From Colocasia esculenta (lineage: Eukaryota; Streptophyta; Magnoliopsida; Alismatales; Araceae), in contig CM024763.1 in the NCBI GenBank assembly GCA_014218235.1, positions 81,144,244-81,208,243 of the forward strand: DNA of 64,000 nucleotides, read 5' to 3'. A model generated the notes under the pieces. The model had not been told where the DNA came from and ran no database searches. It worked only from the letters and a program-made list of their open reading frames with translations. Position 1 is the first letter of the stretch; each line of letters begins with the position of its first letter. The position numbers and the translations under genes were made by a program. Below, in pieces: positions 9,100-21,367 of the stretch.

Positions 9100-12000
9100 G
9101 GGAATACCTTATCTTGGTGTAATCGGTCTATGGGTGCTAGAAGAATTGCTTGTAGGCTGGACCGTGCCCTCATTAATCAATTCTGGTTGGATTCCTTTGG
9201 TGACAGTTATTGTTCTTATGGTGATCAAGTTCTTTCAGACCATGCACAGCTCACAATTCTAACTGGCGAACTTGTTGCTGCTGGCCCCAAACCTTTCAAA
9301 TTCTTCACTATGTGGACAAAGCATGAGGGGTTTTGGCCATTGCTTGAAAAAGTCTGGTCCTCTCAAATCCGGGGTACACCTATATTTATTCTTTGCCAAA
9401 AGCTTCGGGCTGTTAAGAATGCTTTAAAGGAGTGGAATCGATCTGAGTTTGGTCTGATTTACCGGAAGGTTGCTATTGCTGGTGAAATCCTTCATAAAGC
9501 TCAGAAGGATTTAGATGCAGACCCCAATAATGATAGTTGCATTAATAGAGAAATTCAGGCTCGTGCAGCCTACCTTCACTGTCTTACCATGGAGGGAGAT
9601 TATGCTCAGCAGCGGGCTAAGCAGCATTGGTTAACTCAGACTGATGACAACACCAAATTTTTCTATGCTAGCATCAAAGGGAGAAGGATGGTTAATACTA
9701 TAAGAAGTTGTAAACTCCCAGATGGCAGTGTGACTGATGATTTGCAGCAGGTCAAAGATCATGCAGTTCAATTTTATACTGATCTTCTTAACAAGAAGCA
9801 ACAATATGACCTTCCAAATTTCTCTCCATTCAAAATGCTCAATGAGGAGGACCGTACTTCTATAATGAGGCCATTTTCTAATGAAGAGATCAAAGATGTT
9901 GTCATGAATTCTCCAAAAAATAAAAGTCCGGGGCCAGATGGTTTCCCTGCGGATTTTTACCAACTGTGTTGGGATATTGTGGGCAGTGATGTTCTGGCAG
10001 CAGTGAAGTATTTCTTTAATGGAGGGAATTGGCTTCGGTAGGTAAACCACACTTTTATATCTCTCATTCCAAAAACGGACTCAGCAGATTCATTTGATCA
10101 GTTCCGGCCTATTTCCTTATGCAACTTTCTCTACAAGATCATAACCAAGCTAATGGCCAATCGTATGCAACAATATATGCCTCTTCTCATCAGTAAACAG
10201 CAGTCTGCATTTATCAAAGGAAGGAAGATTCAAGATAGTATCCTGCTTGCTAATGATATTGTGAGAGACCTGCACTCCAAGCATCGTGGTAACCTCCTCT
10301 GCATGAAGGTGGATCATCGGAAGGCGTTTGATTCAATACACCGGGGATTCATACTTATTCTCCTCAGGAAAATGGGTTTTCCAGACCAATGGGTTAAATG
10401 GATAGGTATCCTCATTAACTCTGCAACCTTCTCGGTCCTTGTTAATGGCAGCCCTGTGGGCTTCTTCCATTCAAAAAATGGCATCCGGCAAGGTGACCCT
10501 TTATCCCCATATCTCTTTTGTGTTGCTATGGAAGGTCTTTCGATTCTGATTGAGAAGAAAGTGGAAGAAGGCTATGTACATGTTCCCACATTTGGTAATG
10601 TCAAGGTGTCCCATCTCATGTTCGCTGATGATTTACTGATTTTCTTGAAGCCTAAACTTTCCTCAGCTAGTAGCATTTTCAACATCCTTAAAGTCTTTTA
10701 TGGCTGTTCTGGTCTCCAATTAAATGCTGCTAAAAGTAAGGTGTTTGTTGGTGCTAAAGCTAATAACAAAGGGCCGCTACTTGATGCGTTGCAAGTTCAA
10801 GAAGGGAAGCTTCCTACCACCTACTTGGGTCTTCCTCTCTTCTCCACTACTTTGACTGGTACCTACTGCACTCCTATCACTCAGAAAATCAGAAATCGCA
10901 TCTCTTCTTGGAAGACTAGGCTTCTTTCTAAAGCAGGAAGGATTGAATTGATAAGGTCTGTGTTAAACTCTTATGCTATTTACTGGGCAGTTGCTTTTAT
11001 TTTGCCGAGGAAATTGATTGGTGAAGTGGAGAGAATGATGAGAAACTTCTTCTGGCATGCTTCTGGGGATTATAAGCCATTTCACCTGATCAAATGGGAT
11101 TGGTTGTGTCGGCCTAAAAATGAAGGAGGTTTGGGAATTCGGAAGCTTGATACTTGGAACCAATCTGCCATTTCTATGCAGTTGTGGAGAATTGCTACAA
11201 ATCATGACTGTCTTTGGACTAACTGGGTGACTAGTAGATATCTAAACAAGGATTCGATCTGGTCAGCTCAGTCCCACTCTTATCATTCTCAGGCTTGGAA
11301 AGGTATTCTTCACGTCAGAGAGTGGATTCGGCCTCATGTTCTCCTCAAGATTGGTAATGGCCAACTCTTTAATTTATGGAAGGATCCTTGGATCTATGGC
11401 CATTCCTTATCTTCTTTGGGTGGCGATTACATCAGATTTCTCCTTGGATTACCCATCAATGCAACTGTTAGTACTTTCATTCAAAATGGGAGGTGGTGTC
11501 TTCTTCCTCCGACATCTGGTGAGATGATGGATATTTGGCCTCAAATTCAGCGTATCCCCATCCATGAAGGCTGTGATGATACCATTGTTTGGAAGCATAA
11601 TAATGGCTCCACTTGCAACAAGAAAATTTATGATCTGACAAGAGTTGTTCATCCTAAAGTCTTTTGGTTTCACATTGTCTGGCAGCGCCCTACAAATCAA
11701 AAGCATTCTCTCTTCGCTTGGCAATGCATGCTGGGGAGAATTCCATCATTTGAGACTCTTCAGAGGCGTGGAGTTCATGGGCCAAGTATTTGTATTCTAT
11801 GCCGTCAGCATCATGAACACCTCAACCATTTATTCTTCCACTGTCCTTATAGCTCTTGGATCTGGATTCAGCTCCTACATAGAATGGACATTCATCGGCA
11901 ACCAAAAGATGCAATCTTAGCTGAATGTGACAATTTGATCAGGGACACCCATGGTTTGGGCGCATGTAGGATTGTGGCGTTTGCTAGTTTTCGGGCTGCT

Positions 12001-12183
12001 CTATGGTGGATTTGGAAGGAAAGATGCAATCGGTTATTTGACTCTGTTAGCCGATCAAGAGTTCATGTGCTTCTTTCTATTTTGTCTGACATTCGACATA
12101 TAACTGAATATCATATTCAGGAGCTTCCGACTACCATCAAAGCTAAACGAATAATCAGAAATTTCAACTTCATATCAGATTGA
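9100..12183 (+). pseudogene. LINE B ORF2, nearly intact, one stop codon
   Basis: A single reading frame of about 1,027 codons broken only by TAG at 10039-10041, where relatives have a sense codon in the segment before the SLIPK motif. It starts in the endonuclease (ARRIACRLDRALIN, SDHAQL). It then has KSPGPDGFP, FRPISLCNF, AFIKGRKI, NGIRQGDPLSPYLF and FADDLLIF (catalytic pair near 10626). The zf-RVT region has CILCRQHHEHLNHLFFHC. It ends with WWIWKERC and a short tail, without RNase H. Confidence 0.88.
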
Positions 12184-12320
12184 TTGTTCTCTTTCCTATT
12201 TAAGCGATTGCTTTTAATCTTTGAAACCATAACTATCGGCTTGTGATAGTATGGATCTATTCTTGTAATTGATTTCTTGATCAATACAATCTCTGGTATT
12301 ATTTACCAAAAAAAAAAAAA
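12184..12320 (+). other. LINE B 3' UTR and poly(A)
   Basis: 137 bp after the ORF2 stop, ending GGTATTATTTACC then 13 A. It belongs to the ATTACTTACC-An class of 3' ends shared by A', D, E and H. Confidence 0.8.
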
Positions 12321-13833
12321 TAGAGATCCTGTAGCCAATAACTGATGCAAGGCGGAGGCCATCAGTAAGCGCTCTTATCTCTGCTTGCTTGCTGGTTCCT
12401 TTTCCATAGAAATGAGAGAAGGCCAAGTGAACATTTCCCATAGAGTCCCGGATACATCCTCCACCACCACAATCACTAGGGTTTCCTTTGCAGGCGCCAT
12501 CAACATTTAGATTGAAATCATGTAAGGGAGGAATCCATCTAATTAGCTTCAATGTTTTGGAAGAGCACTGAGGAGCAAATCCGAAGATGAGAAGAGTCTG
12601 CCATTCATCAAAAGAGGGGGTGACTTTAAAGATGATTTTTGACAAGGAGTGGCCTATATTATTCTTGACATTGTTGATGATGGCCCCAAAAGGGATTGTG
12701 GAATCCTCGAATCTTTTAGCACATCGCCATTTCCAGATTTCCCAAATGATGAGCATAACGCCATAAAGAGCAGCAAATCCATAGGGGGAGCGAATATTAC
12801 TATGATGTACTAAGTTCCACAGGCGGACCGTGAGGTGGGGGTGCATGTTGATTCTGGGAGAGATCAATGGTTGGAGCCAACGCCAAAGGAAGGCCGCACA
12901 ATCACTATGAAGGAAAAGGTGATATAAAGTTTCTTGTTGAGGGTGAGAGCAACAAGAGCAGCAGGAGGCCATAGGAACACCAATATCAGTGACACGAACA
13001 TCCACCAGAACAACACGATGCAGCACTTTCCAGGAGAATAAGGATGCCCTGCGGTTGAAAGACCTGTGCCAAAATTTGGAGAGAGCAGCTCTATACACAC
13101 TAGTAGGGCGAGTGAGGTTGTAAGCAGAACAGGTGGTGAAGGAACCATTAGGGGAAGCCGCCCACATACACTTATCAACATCTTCAGTGAGAACAACGCC
13201 ATCCAAAATAGTCTGGGGAATAATGGAACGCAAGCTGTGATTTTCATTAGAACAAACCTCACTCAAAGTGGCAGAGATTTGACGATGATCACCTGAGGCA
13301 GTGATTGATTCACTAAGTGGTCTATCTCCAACCCAGATATCATGAAGAATATCAATATCATTGCCATTACCATGCACCCATCTGGTGTTGTCAATTAGAA
13401 TCTTCTCAGCTTCCATGAACAAAGATTTGGGCATCCCGGGAATAATGTCCTTCTTCAAGTTCTGATATCTCTTTCTAGCATAATTGACCCATAGAGAGGA
13501 TCCATGTTTAACATTCCAGAGTTGCTTGACAGCTAACGAGAGTTGAACATGGTGCAAGCTGCGAACACCTAGCCCCCCCTCCATAATGGGTCATTGGATA
13601 GAAGACCAAGGCACCCAATGGCGGCGATGAGAACCGTTAGGATCATTCCAGAAGAATGCAGTAGAAATTTTACCAAAATAATTGATGATAGATTTCAGGA
13701 TGTATGATGCCGTTGCAAGATAAAAAGGCAGGGAAGAGATGACCGAGTTTATCAAGGTGAGTCTGCCAGCTTGAGATAGAAGTTTGGATTTCCATATATT
13801 GAGTTTGCCATTAACTTTATCAATAAGGAACTT
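12321..13833 (-). pseudogene. LINE C ORF2, distal part: zf-RVT and truncated RNase H
   Basis: The minus-strand frame reads from about 13851 down to 12321. It has the LLSQAGRLTLINSV block, EGGLGVRSLH, a zf-RVT region and a type I RNase H beginning NVDGACKGNP, with the first catalytic Asp near 12500. RNase H stops abruptly at 12321 where the LINE B poly(A) starts, so later catalytic residues are missing. A stop near 13590 breaks the frame. A C-terminal RNase H places LINE C in a different plant L1 lineage from the other LINEs here. Confidence 0.85.
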
Positions 13834-13851
13834 AAAATCAGCAGTAAGAAA
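13834..13851 (+). repeat. Target-site duplication, left copy (LINE D)
   Basis: AAAATCAGCAGTAAGAAA, identical to 17336-17353. It belongs to LINE C coding sequence. Confidence 0.95.
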
Positions 13852-13935
13852 GACTTGGACACTTAGCAGATGGCGCCAGAAGCAGGAGAGAGAAGCTCTG
13901 GGGATCTTGGGTGATCCAAGCCTGGTGGGACTTCT

Positions 13936-14756
13936 ATGGTCTCCACTGGTCTTCCTCCGGCATCCGGTCAGATTGGGAGGGCTGCTGACCTTCTCATTCA
14001 TTCCGGTTCTTCGTCCAGATCAGTCCAGAGTGATCCTCCTCATGTGGTCTCAAGGGGGCGTTCGCGTTCAAGAGGAAGAGGTAGGTCTTCAGCTCCGATC
14101 TCTTCTACACCAGTGGCTTGGAGTTCTCTCTTCAAGTCGCCTGCAGCAAATCAGTCTTTGGAGCTCCCTTTCATCCAACCAGAGGTTAATAATGGAATCA
14201 AGGTTGCTGTTTCTGAAGTTCAGGATTCTCATGACCTTATTCCGTCTTGGTCTAGATCTTTGGTAGGCTATGTTATTGGATTAAAAATGACTTTTTATCC
14301 ATTACAAGCTTTCATTAGATCTAGGTGGGGAATCACTGGTTTTGAATTGCATGCTCTGGAGAATGGATTCTTCATCTGTAAATTTGATTTAGAGGAAGAT
14401 TTGAACCGAGTCTTGGAGGGATTCTGGAGCATTAGAGGTCACCCGATGATCTTGAGGAAATGGTCTCCTGAGGTGCGCATAGAGCTAGATAGTCTGAAAA
14501 GCATACCTCTTTGCGTTGCTTTCCATGGATTACCTTTGCATCTCTGGACTAAGGAGTTCATTGCTAAACTGGCAAGTACTCTTGGTCAGCCTCTTTACCT
14601 TGACAAGATGACTGCTGAGATGAAGTGCTTGTCATATGCTTGAGCTTGTATTGAGATCAGTTCTGATGTTCAATTGCCAGAGTTCGTTCACTACAAGGAT
14701 TTGGATGGTACAATCAAAAGAATCAGAATATCCTTTCAATGGCGCCCTCGTCCAAA
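13936..14756 (+). pseudogene. LINE D ORF1 N-terminal part (DUF4283-like)
   Basis: Starts at ATG 13936. SRGRSRSRGRGR-type basic stretch, then the DUF4283-like domain (LVGYVIGL, EDLNRVLEGFWSIRGHP). A TGA at 14641-14643 interrupts it. The same frame continues to QWRPRP just before the CCHC knuckle would begin, and there the sequence jumps into ORF2. The knuckle and disordered tail are absent. Confidence 0.8.
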
Positions 14757-16901
14757 CAATTGAATTGTACTTTTATCTCTCTTATTCCCAAGACCGCTGG
14801 TGCTGATTGTCTTGAGAACTATAGGCCTATCTCCTTATGCAACTTCATTTATAAAGTTATTTCTAAAGTGATGGCCAATAGATTGCAGAAAGTTATGGAT
14901 ACAGTTATAAGCCACAATCAATCAGCCTTCATCAAAGGTAGAGGTATCCACCAAAATGTGCTCCTTGCTAATGATATTGTCAAAGATCTACATTCTAAAT
15001 CTGCTGGAAAAAGAATTTGCTTCAAAGCTGATTTGAGAAAAGCCTTTGATTCTGTCAATAGGTCCTTCATTTATGAAATGATGAGGAAAATGCTTTTTCC
15101 TTCAAAGTGGATAGAATGGATCAGAAATTGCTTAGAAACTCCAAAATTCTATGTTCTTTTCAATGGTTCTCCAATTGGTTTTTTTGGAAGTGGTAATGGG
15201 ATTAGACAGGGAGACCCTCTTTCTCCCTACTTGTTCACTATTGCTATGGAGGGATTGACTTGTATGCTTGAGAAGGCAGTGTTAGATGGCAGCCTTAAAG
15301 TTCCTACAGCCGGGAATTGCAATGTTTCTCATACTATATTTGCGGATGATTTGCTGATATTCATTCAAAATGATTATAATTCTGTGACAAAGTTGGCTGA
15401 TATTTTAAATATCTTTGGTAGAATTTCTGGTCTTGCTCTTAATCTTCAGAAAAACAAGGTTTATGTGGGGGCAGCCATCAAAGATAAAGAGCAAATCTCT
15501 ACCACTCTTGGTGTTGCAGAAGGTAACCTTCCAATCCCTTACTTGGGTCTTCCTCTTTTCTCGAATGCTATCAATAAAAGCCATTGCCATCCCATTGTTG
15601 AAAAGATCAGAAAGAGGCTGAATTCTTGGAAATGTAGATTGCTTTCTAAAGCAGGAAGACTTGAATTGATCTGTTCAGTTCTTCAATCCTATGCTTTGTA
15701 TTGGTCCAATGCTTTTATCTTACCTACGGGTCTCATTCATGAAGTGGAAACCATTCTCAGCAAATTCTTTTGGCATGGCACCCAAGAAAATAATGCGCTC
15801 CATATGGTGAAATGGTCTACTATTTGTAAACCCAAGGATGAAGGAGGGCTGAATTTGAAGAATCTCCAAGAATGGAATAAAGCAGGTATGATCAAGCTTC
15901 TCTGGGATTTGCTTCAGGATAAGAAAACCATCTGGAATAATTGGATCAAGGAAAAGTACTTTAAGAGAAAATCTGTTTGGTGTGTAGAACCCAAATCTTA
16001 CTATTCGGCTGTAATCAAAGGTATTTTAAAAGCTAGAAAATGGCTGGTTGAGCATGTTTCTTATGTTATTTCTACAGGAAATAAAACTAGCATGTGGTAT
16101 GACCCTTGGATCAATGGAAAAAGCATATACCAATTGTATGGTGATAGGATAAGACAAGATTTAGGTGCTCCTAGAAATTTGCAGATTTCTAGTTTCATCC
16201 ATGAAGGGGAATGTAGACTCCCAAATGCAACAACTCATGAAATGATCACTCTCTGGCCTCAAATTGCTTCCATTCCTATCAAGAATAGTGGAGAAGATGC
16301 AATCATATGGAAGCATAATAATGGAAAATTCAATGTCACCTCAGCCTGGAATGAAATCAGAATCAAGGGGAATACTTGGTACTACAATAGATGGACCTGG
16401 GATCGGCCTACAGTTCAGAAATTCTCTTTATGTACTTGGCAGGCTCTGCATAACAAGCTTCCAACTATTGATAACTTGCAAAGGAAAGGTAGAATTTTGG
16501 CCAATCAATGTGTTCTTTGCTTGAATGATAATGAGAGTGCTGATCATTTGTATTTTACCTGCACTTACACTAGCTGGATTTGGAAATGTATCTTGAGCAG
16601 ATATGACTTATCTAGAAAGCCTCACACTTCTCTTCATAATGAAATCTATGCTCTTCAGCAAGAGTTCCCTAAGAGTGGTATTCTATCTTTGATGGTGAAT
16701 GTGGCAATCAGAACGGCTATCTGGTGGATATGGAGAGAGAGATGCATTAGAATTTTTGAAGGGAAAAGAAAAGATAAAGTTCACATATTGCTTGAGATTC
16801 TGCATGATACCAGAAGTAGCATGGAAATGAAGGTTAAGAATGCCAAATTATCTCCTCGTGAGAAAGGGGTTTTAACTAGGTTCAACTTTACCATTCATTA
16901 G
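14757..16901 (+). pseudogene. LINE D RT and C-terminal domain, open frame
   Basis: A stop-free frame of about 715 codons starting at the QLNCTFISLIPK position, right after the deletion junction. An upstream ATG (14739) in the same frame is created by ORF1-derived bases and need not be a true start. Motifs: YRPISLCNF, AFIKGRGI, NGIRQGDPLSPYLF, FADDLLIF, KAGRLELICS and a zf-RVT region (CVLCLNDNESADHLYFTC). It ends with WWIWRERC and TAG 16899-16901. The endonuclease and pre-RT block are lacking, so it cannot be autonomous even though the RT core looks intact. Confidence 0.88.
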
Positions 16902-17335
16902 ATTACATCATTAAAGCTTATTAGTCTACCTGGTTCTAGTAGGTTTTGATTTAATTTATGATTCTACTTTGCAATTCTCTGCTTGGACTCCTTCTACTAA
17001 CCTTTCAAGTTCTTGGCATGGCTGCTGCTGCGCATCTATGGGTAGTCTTCTACCATTTTCCAGCATGGAGCTTAAAAGAATTTGGGTGAAAACTTTGTTA
17101 TGTATCTCCTTATTCCATAGTCTACGGATTGTGTAGTCATGGAATAGCTTTATTGAAGTTTTCAGCTTTGTTTTACTAGATTGTAGTTTGGTGGAGTGAG
17201 AACATTCCTCCCCTTTGGGGTAGGGGTGCACTCTCCTGAACTAATCTAGTAGTCTTATACCTCTGGTCATGACTTGTATGACCAAAGGATCTGTAATTAT
17301 TCTTTATTAATACCATTTCTTACTTACCGAAAAAT
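16902..17335 (+). other. LINE D 3' UTR
   Basis: 434 bp after the stop with no gene. The minus-strand frame at 16956-17231 has no domain and is rejected. It ends in TTACTTACCGAAAAAT next to the target duplication. Confidence 0.7.
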
Positions 17336-17353
17336 AAAATCAGCAGTAAGAAA
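17336..17353 (+). repeat. Target-site duplication, right copy (LINE D)
   Basis: AAAATCAGCAGTAAGAAA, identical to 13834-13851. Confidence 0.95.
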
Positions 17354-19525
17354 TCTCCCAGATTTGAGGGGCACACCAAGGTAAGAGAGACATCCACTTT
17401 GCCTAGTAAAACCAGTGACTCGGTGAATTCTTGAAATGGTGGAAGCAGGAGCCTTTTGAGATATCATAAAACTACTCTTTGCTGGGTTGATATGCTGACC
17501 CGAGGAAGTGGCGTAGGCTTGGAGAAATTCCATCAACCGATTGATGTTTCTAATACTGTCATTTAAGAAGACCAAAGTGTCATCAGCATGAAGAAGGTGA
17601 GAAGGAGGAAGACAACCCCTGGGACCGGCGTAAGGCATAAGAAGGCCAATAGTGACCATGTTCTTGATTCCTCTGCTGAGAACTTCTTCCATAATAATAA
17701 ACAAAGCCGGGGCTAAAGGATCACCTTGACGAAGGCCCCTGGTAGATTTAAAGAAACCAGCATAGGAGCCATTGAAAAGAACTGAGAACCAACAATTAGA
17801 AACAATCATGCCAATGAGAGATATGAATCTGGAAGAGAACCCAAACTTCTTAAGGACTTTAAAAAGAAAATCCCATTCTAAACTGTCATAAGCCTTTTTT
17901 ATATCCAACTTGAAGATGACATTATTGCCTCTAACCTTTCGGCCAATATCTTTAACCATCTGTTTAGCCATTGTAACATTGTCCAGGATATATCTGCCTT
18001 TAACAAAGGCCCCCTGCTCTTCTGAGATAATGCTCGGCAGAATTGGAGTGAGTCTGTCACTCAGAATTTTAGAGACAATCTTGTTGCAAAAGTTACAAAG
18101 ACTGACAGGTCTGAAATCATTGAAAGAAGTGGGATGAGCCTTCTTCGGAATGAGAGCAATCAGAGTGGAGGTAATACCTTTAACAAAAGAGTATCCCTGG
18201 AAGAAACCCTTAACAGCCGCATAAACATCTCCTCCCACAATGTCCCAACAGGTAGTGGAAAAGGACCATGTGAATCCATCAGGGCCAGGGGCGCTCGCCC
18301 CATTAAGGTTCCTCACTGCCAGCCTAACTTCCTCCATGTCAGGGATAGCACACAAGACATTGTTATGATCATCAGATATAATAGAAGGGATAACACTGAG
18401 GATATTATCATTGATAACATGGTCCGTATTTTGCAGAAGGTTCTCAAAAAAACCGGCAGCCTCCTTGGCAAGGACCTCCTGGTTGTCACACCACTGACCA
18501 TTCACCTGAAGTCTGGCGATATGATTTCTTCTTCTATTGCCATTAACCACAGCGTGATAAAATGATGTGTTTTTGTCGCCATTATCCAGCCAGTTTATAC
18601 GAGCTTTTTGAGCCCAAAAGACCTCAACACATTTCTTAGCTTTACTTAGATTAGCATTAGCTACCCCCAACTCAGATCTGTTCTCAGGCGTGGGATTTCT
18701 ATCAAACTCCTATTGCCTGATGGTCACCTCTTTTTCCTGCATGGATAGGTTGTCATGAATGTTGCCAAAAGTAGTTTTGTTCTAAAGCCGAAGAGCACCT
18801 TTAGCAGCCTCAAGTTTGGGATGAAGATTTACCCAAGGATTACTATGGCCAACATTAATCGAATTCCAAGCATTGTCAACAGTGTTTAGAAAGGTATCAT
18901 GATTAATCCACATAGATTGAAAAATAAATCTAGCCGGACCCCTTAAATTGGGGAAGCAGGAGGCTAACAACAGTGCATGATCAAAGGGCCCTCTTAACAA
19001 ATGTGTAATCTGGAATCCAGGAAAAGCAGCTTCCCATTTGTTGTTAATGAAGAATCTGTCTAATCTGGATTTAACAGCCGCAAGGCCAGTACGATTATTA
19101 GACCAGGTGAAAGGCGAACCACTATAACCAGCATCAAGCAAAGAGGAGGCAGACATGCAAGCATTGAAGTCAACCATCGCCTGAAGCATGGGAGATTTCC
19201 ACCTTTCTTCTCAGAGGGTGCCGAAACACAGTTAAAATCCCCTCCCACTAACCAAGGATAAGAAATACTGCTAGACATGTTGATGATCTCATCATAAAGG
19301 AGTCTTCTTCTGTCAAATCTGCAAGAACCATACACCACTGTAATGAAATAATGAGTGTTATTATTGTTTTGAATATCCAGAGTGATATGTTGATCAGAGG
19401 AGTTAACAACTTGAATGTTATTGTTACGCCATCAAACCCATATAGTGAAGCTATCCCCATTGTTACCAACAACCAAATCCATCTTAAGTTAGGTGCACAC
19501 CCTCTTGGCCCGGAGGAAAGATAAA
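17354..19525 (-). pseudogene. LINE C ORF2, proximal part: endonuclease and RT
   Basis: Minus strand. The endonuclease lies at about 19520-18780: GNNGDSFTIW, VVYGS, GGDFNCVS, FTWSN, RLDRFF. RT is at about 18670-17354: ASAPGPDGFTWSF, LIALIPKK, RPVSLCNF, AFVKGRYI, GLRQGDPLAPALF and HADDTLVF. The usual Phe/Tyr before ADD is His. Stops and frame changes near 19450, 19240, 19190 and 18700-18780 break it. The 5' edge is approximate: coding similarity fades near 19520 and gypsy-ii LTR sequence begins. The element is 5'-truncated, without ORF1, and is continuous with 13833-12321 across the LINE D insertion. Confidence 0.82.
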
Positions 19526-20603
19526 TAACTTAAAACAAGATATTAACATACTGTTAATCCTTAATTTACACAATTAAACCTAACATGCTCAATATGGTGA
19601 TTTTCTCATTTAAAGCCATAACAGTACCTACTGTTATTAAAACATCATGAAATTTTAATAACAAGTTTAAAACAGTAAACATATCACATGCTCAATTTTA
19701 CAGATTTTTCTATATAGTAAATATATTTATAACAGTTAAAACTAATTACATGTGCATTTATCAGTAATTTCTCTTAAGTAGGAATTTCAGTATAACAGTC
19801 AAATCTAACAGTGCCAATGCATAAAGATAGTCATCACATGATTACAGAAACTTTATGAAACCCTAACTCACAACTGACCTATTTTACACAGATTAAACAT
19901 GGTCATATTATGCTCATAATTAAATTTCCAGAATTTTATTAATTAACACAAATCATGAAAATTCAGTACAACCTCATGATGTGACCTAATGACTGACCTT
20001 GACCACATAAAATTTTTACAGCATGCATATTCATCCAGAAGTCCAAATAATACAGTTTAAAGATCAAATACTGCACCTTTGAAACTCTAAAGAACTTAAC
20101 TACACATGATGTGGCCGCCAACTGTAAACAGCACACTGTGGTGCCGCCAGCACAGGATCTTGGCGGCATAGGATGTGGTCGCCAACCTCCTGCCAGTACA
20201 CCATGCAGACAACACACCAAAACAAGGGGAATTTGGAGGTTCAAGGACACGAGGAAAAATCCAGAAAAAATACTAGGACCTAAGGGGACATATGTAGGGT
20301 TGACATCTATAGAATACTTGCCTCTAAATAAATCTACAAAGATAGAGATTCTTCGGTGAAGCCCTCCTCGGCCAGGCCAAGAGGGTGCTCAAAACTGCCT
20401 TTGATCCGGTTCTTCTATTGATGTGGGTTGATCCTCGGAGTTGGGGATGATTCTCCTATGTATGGGTTATCGTCCAGTCGGTGGAGGTTGCCAGAAGGTC
20501 CCTCCAGTCGCCTGATCGAGCTCTTCCAAGATCAAGGTTCGCACACAGAAAACCCTAGCTCTCCCCAAAGACCAAAAGACTTCCCTTAGCCGAAATAGGG
20601 AGA

Positions 20604-20613
20604 TTTTTATAAG
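20604..20613 (-). promoter_or_regulatory. TATA-like box of gypsy-ii LTR
   Basis: The minus strand reads CTTATAAAAA, downstream of the GGCGTCC palindrome cluster and upstream of a conserved leader. The role is inferred from position. Confidence 0.45.
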
Positions 20614-21157
20614 CCACGGGGTCGGGGTACACATAAGGGTAGGTTTCCTATGGTTTTAGGTGGGTTTCCTAAACTAGAACTGGGCAAAACGCGAGCGTTA
20701 CCAAATCTTAAACCGTTACACAGTAGGAAACATGGTGTCAACATATGGTGCAGTCAACATGGGGTTGGCGTCTAGACATGGTGCCGCCTACACAGTGGTT
20801 GGCGTCCATCGATCTGGACGCCAATCACCAGGCATGCAGTCAACGACACAGTATCAGGCCACCAACTGTGTCCCCCAGCCAGAAATAAGTATACATTAAA
20901 ATAAATATAAGATTACATCACAACAATTAAATGTGCACAGAAATAAATAAATATACATTCGCCATATAAACTACATGCATTACATATTATTTATTTAAAT
21001 ATAACTTGTACAAATCTCAGTTAAAGATAATATGCACAAATAACATACATATATATTTACAAACTACATAATTATGTGCATTATGCATGAATATATGTAT
21101 ACAACATGCGCGTCCTTAGTTAGACACTACATGCACATTTAAACACACAGAAATAAA

Positions 21158-21161
<4 letters not shown>

Positions 21162-21205
<44 letters not shown>
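21162..21205. repeat. (TA)n microsatellite
   Basis: About 22 perfect TA units followed by CATACATACATA, inside the gypsy-ii LTR. The IYIYIY-type frame across it is not a gene. Confidence 0.95.
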
Positions 21206-21209
<4 letters not shown>

Positions 21210-21362
21210 CATACATATACACATGATAGTTACATACAATATGCTTGGAATAATTAAATATAGCATGTACATCGATAGTAAGATAATGCATGCACACTTA
21301 AAGATATACATGTACGAAAATAACTCACATGAAATTATAAGGTATATAACAATACGTACCTA

Positions 21363-21367
21363 TCATA
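21363..21367 (+). repeat. Target-site duplication, left copy (copia)
   Basis: TCATA, identical to 51811-51815. It flanks the TG...CA ends of the copia LTRs. Confidence 0.9.

Larger units (their letters stand above)
9099..12320 (+). mobile_element. LINE B, 5' part missing in window
   Basis: L1 element from within the endonuclease domain to a 13-base A tail (12308-12320) after ATTTACC. Its 5' cut coincides with the gypsy-i LTR edge at 9098, so the missing part probably lies left of the window rather than being lost by 5' truncation. Its 3' end abuts the RNase H frame of minus-strand LINE C, which suggests LINE B inserted into LINE C. Its left target duplication would then also lie outside the window. 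Confidence 0.8.
13852..17335 (+). mobile_element. LINE D, internally deleted L1 inserted in LINE C
   Basis: A 3,484-bp insertion with a perfect 18-bp target duplication, ending TTACTTACCG plus an A-rich tail. The 5' end keeps GAGAGAGAAGCTCTG but not the left arm of the family hairpin. ORF1 runs straight into the RT: the ORF1 tail, endonuclease and pre-RT segment (over 2 kb in relatives) are missing. Confidence 0.93.
19526..21362 (-). mobile_element. Gypsy-ii LTR (inner part), minus strand
   Basis: No gene. On the minus strand this stretch parallels the gypsy-iii LTR. It has clustered TGGCGTCCA/TGGACGCCA palindromes (20755-20835), then a TATA box (20604-20613). A leader with GAGGGCTTCACCGA (about 20360) matches GAGAGCTTCACCGAGC near 57673. 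A second group of GCCGCC/GGCGGC motifs is at 20110-20200. Its 5' edge is at 52481, beyond the copia insertion. It was probably cut at the left by LINE C. Confidence 0.6.

Noticed and set aside
13866..13880. TGGCGCCAGAAGC resembling a retroviral primer binding site
   Set aside because: It is inside LINE D next to its 5' end, with no LTR beside it. Non-LTR elements have no PBS.
21120..21311. Minus-strand 63-codon frame with IYIYIY
   Set aside because: It is the translation of the (TA)n microsatellite.
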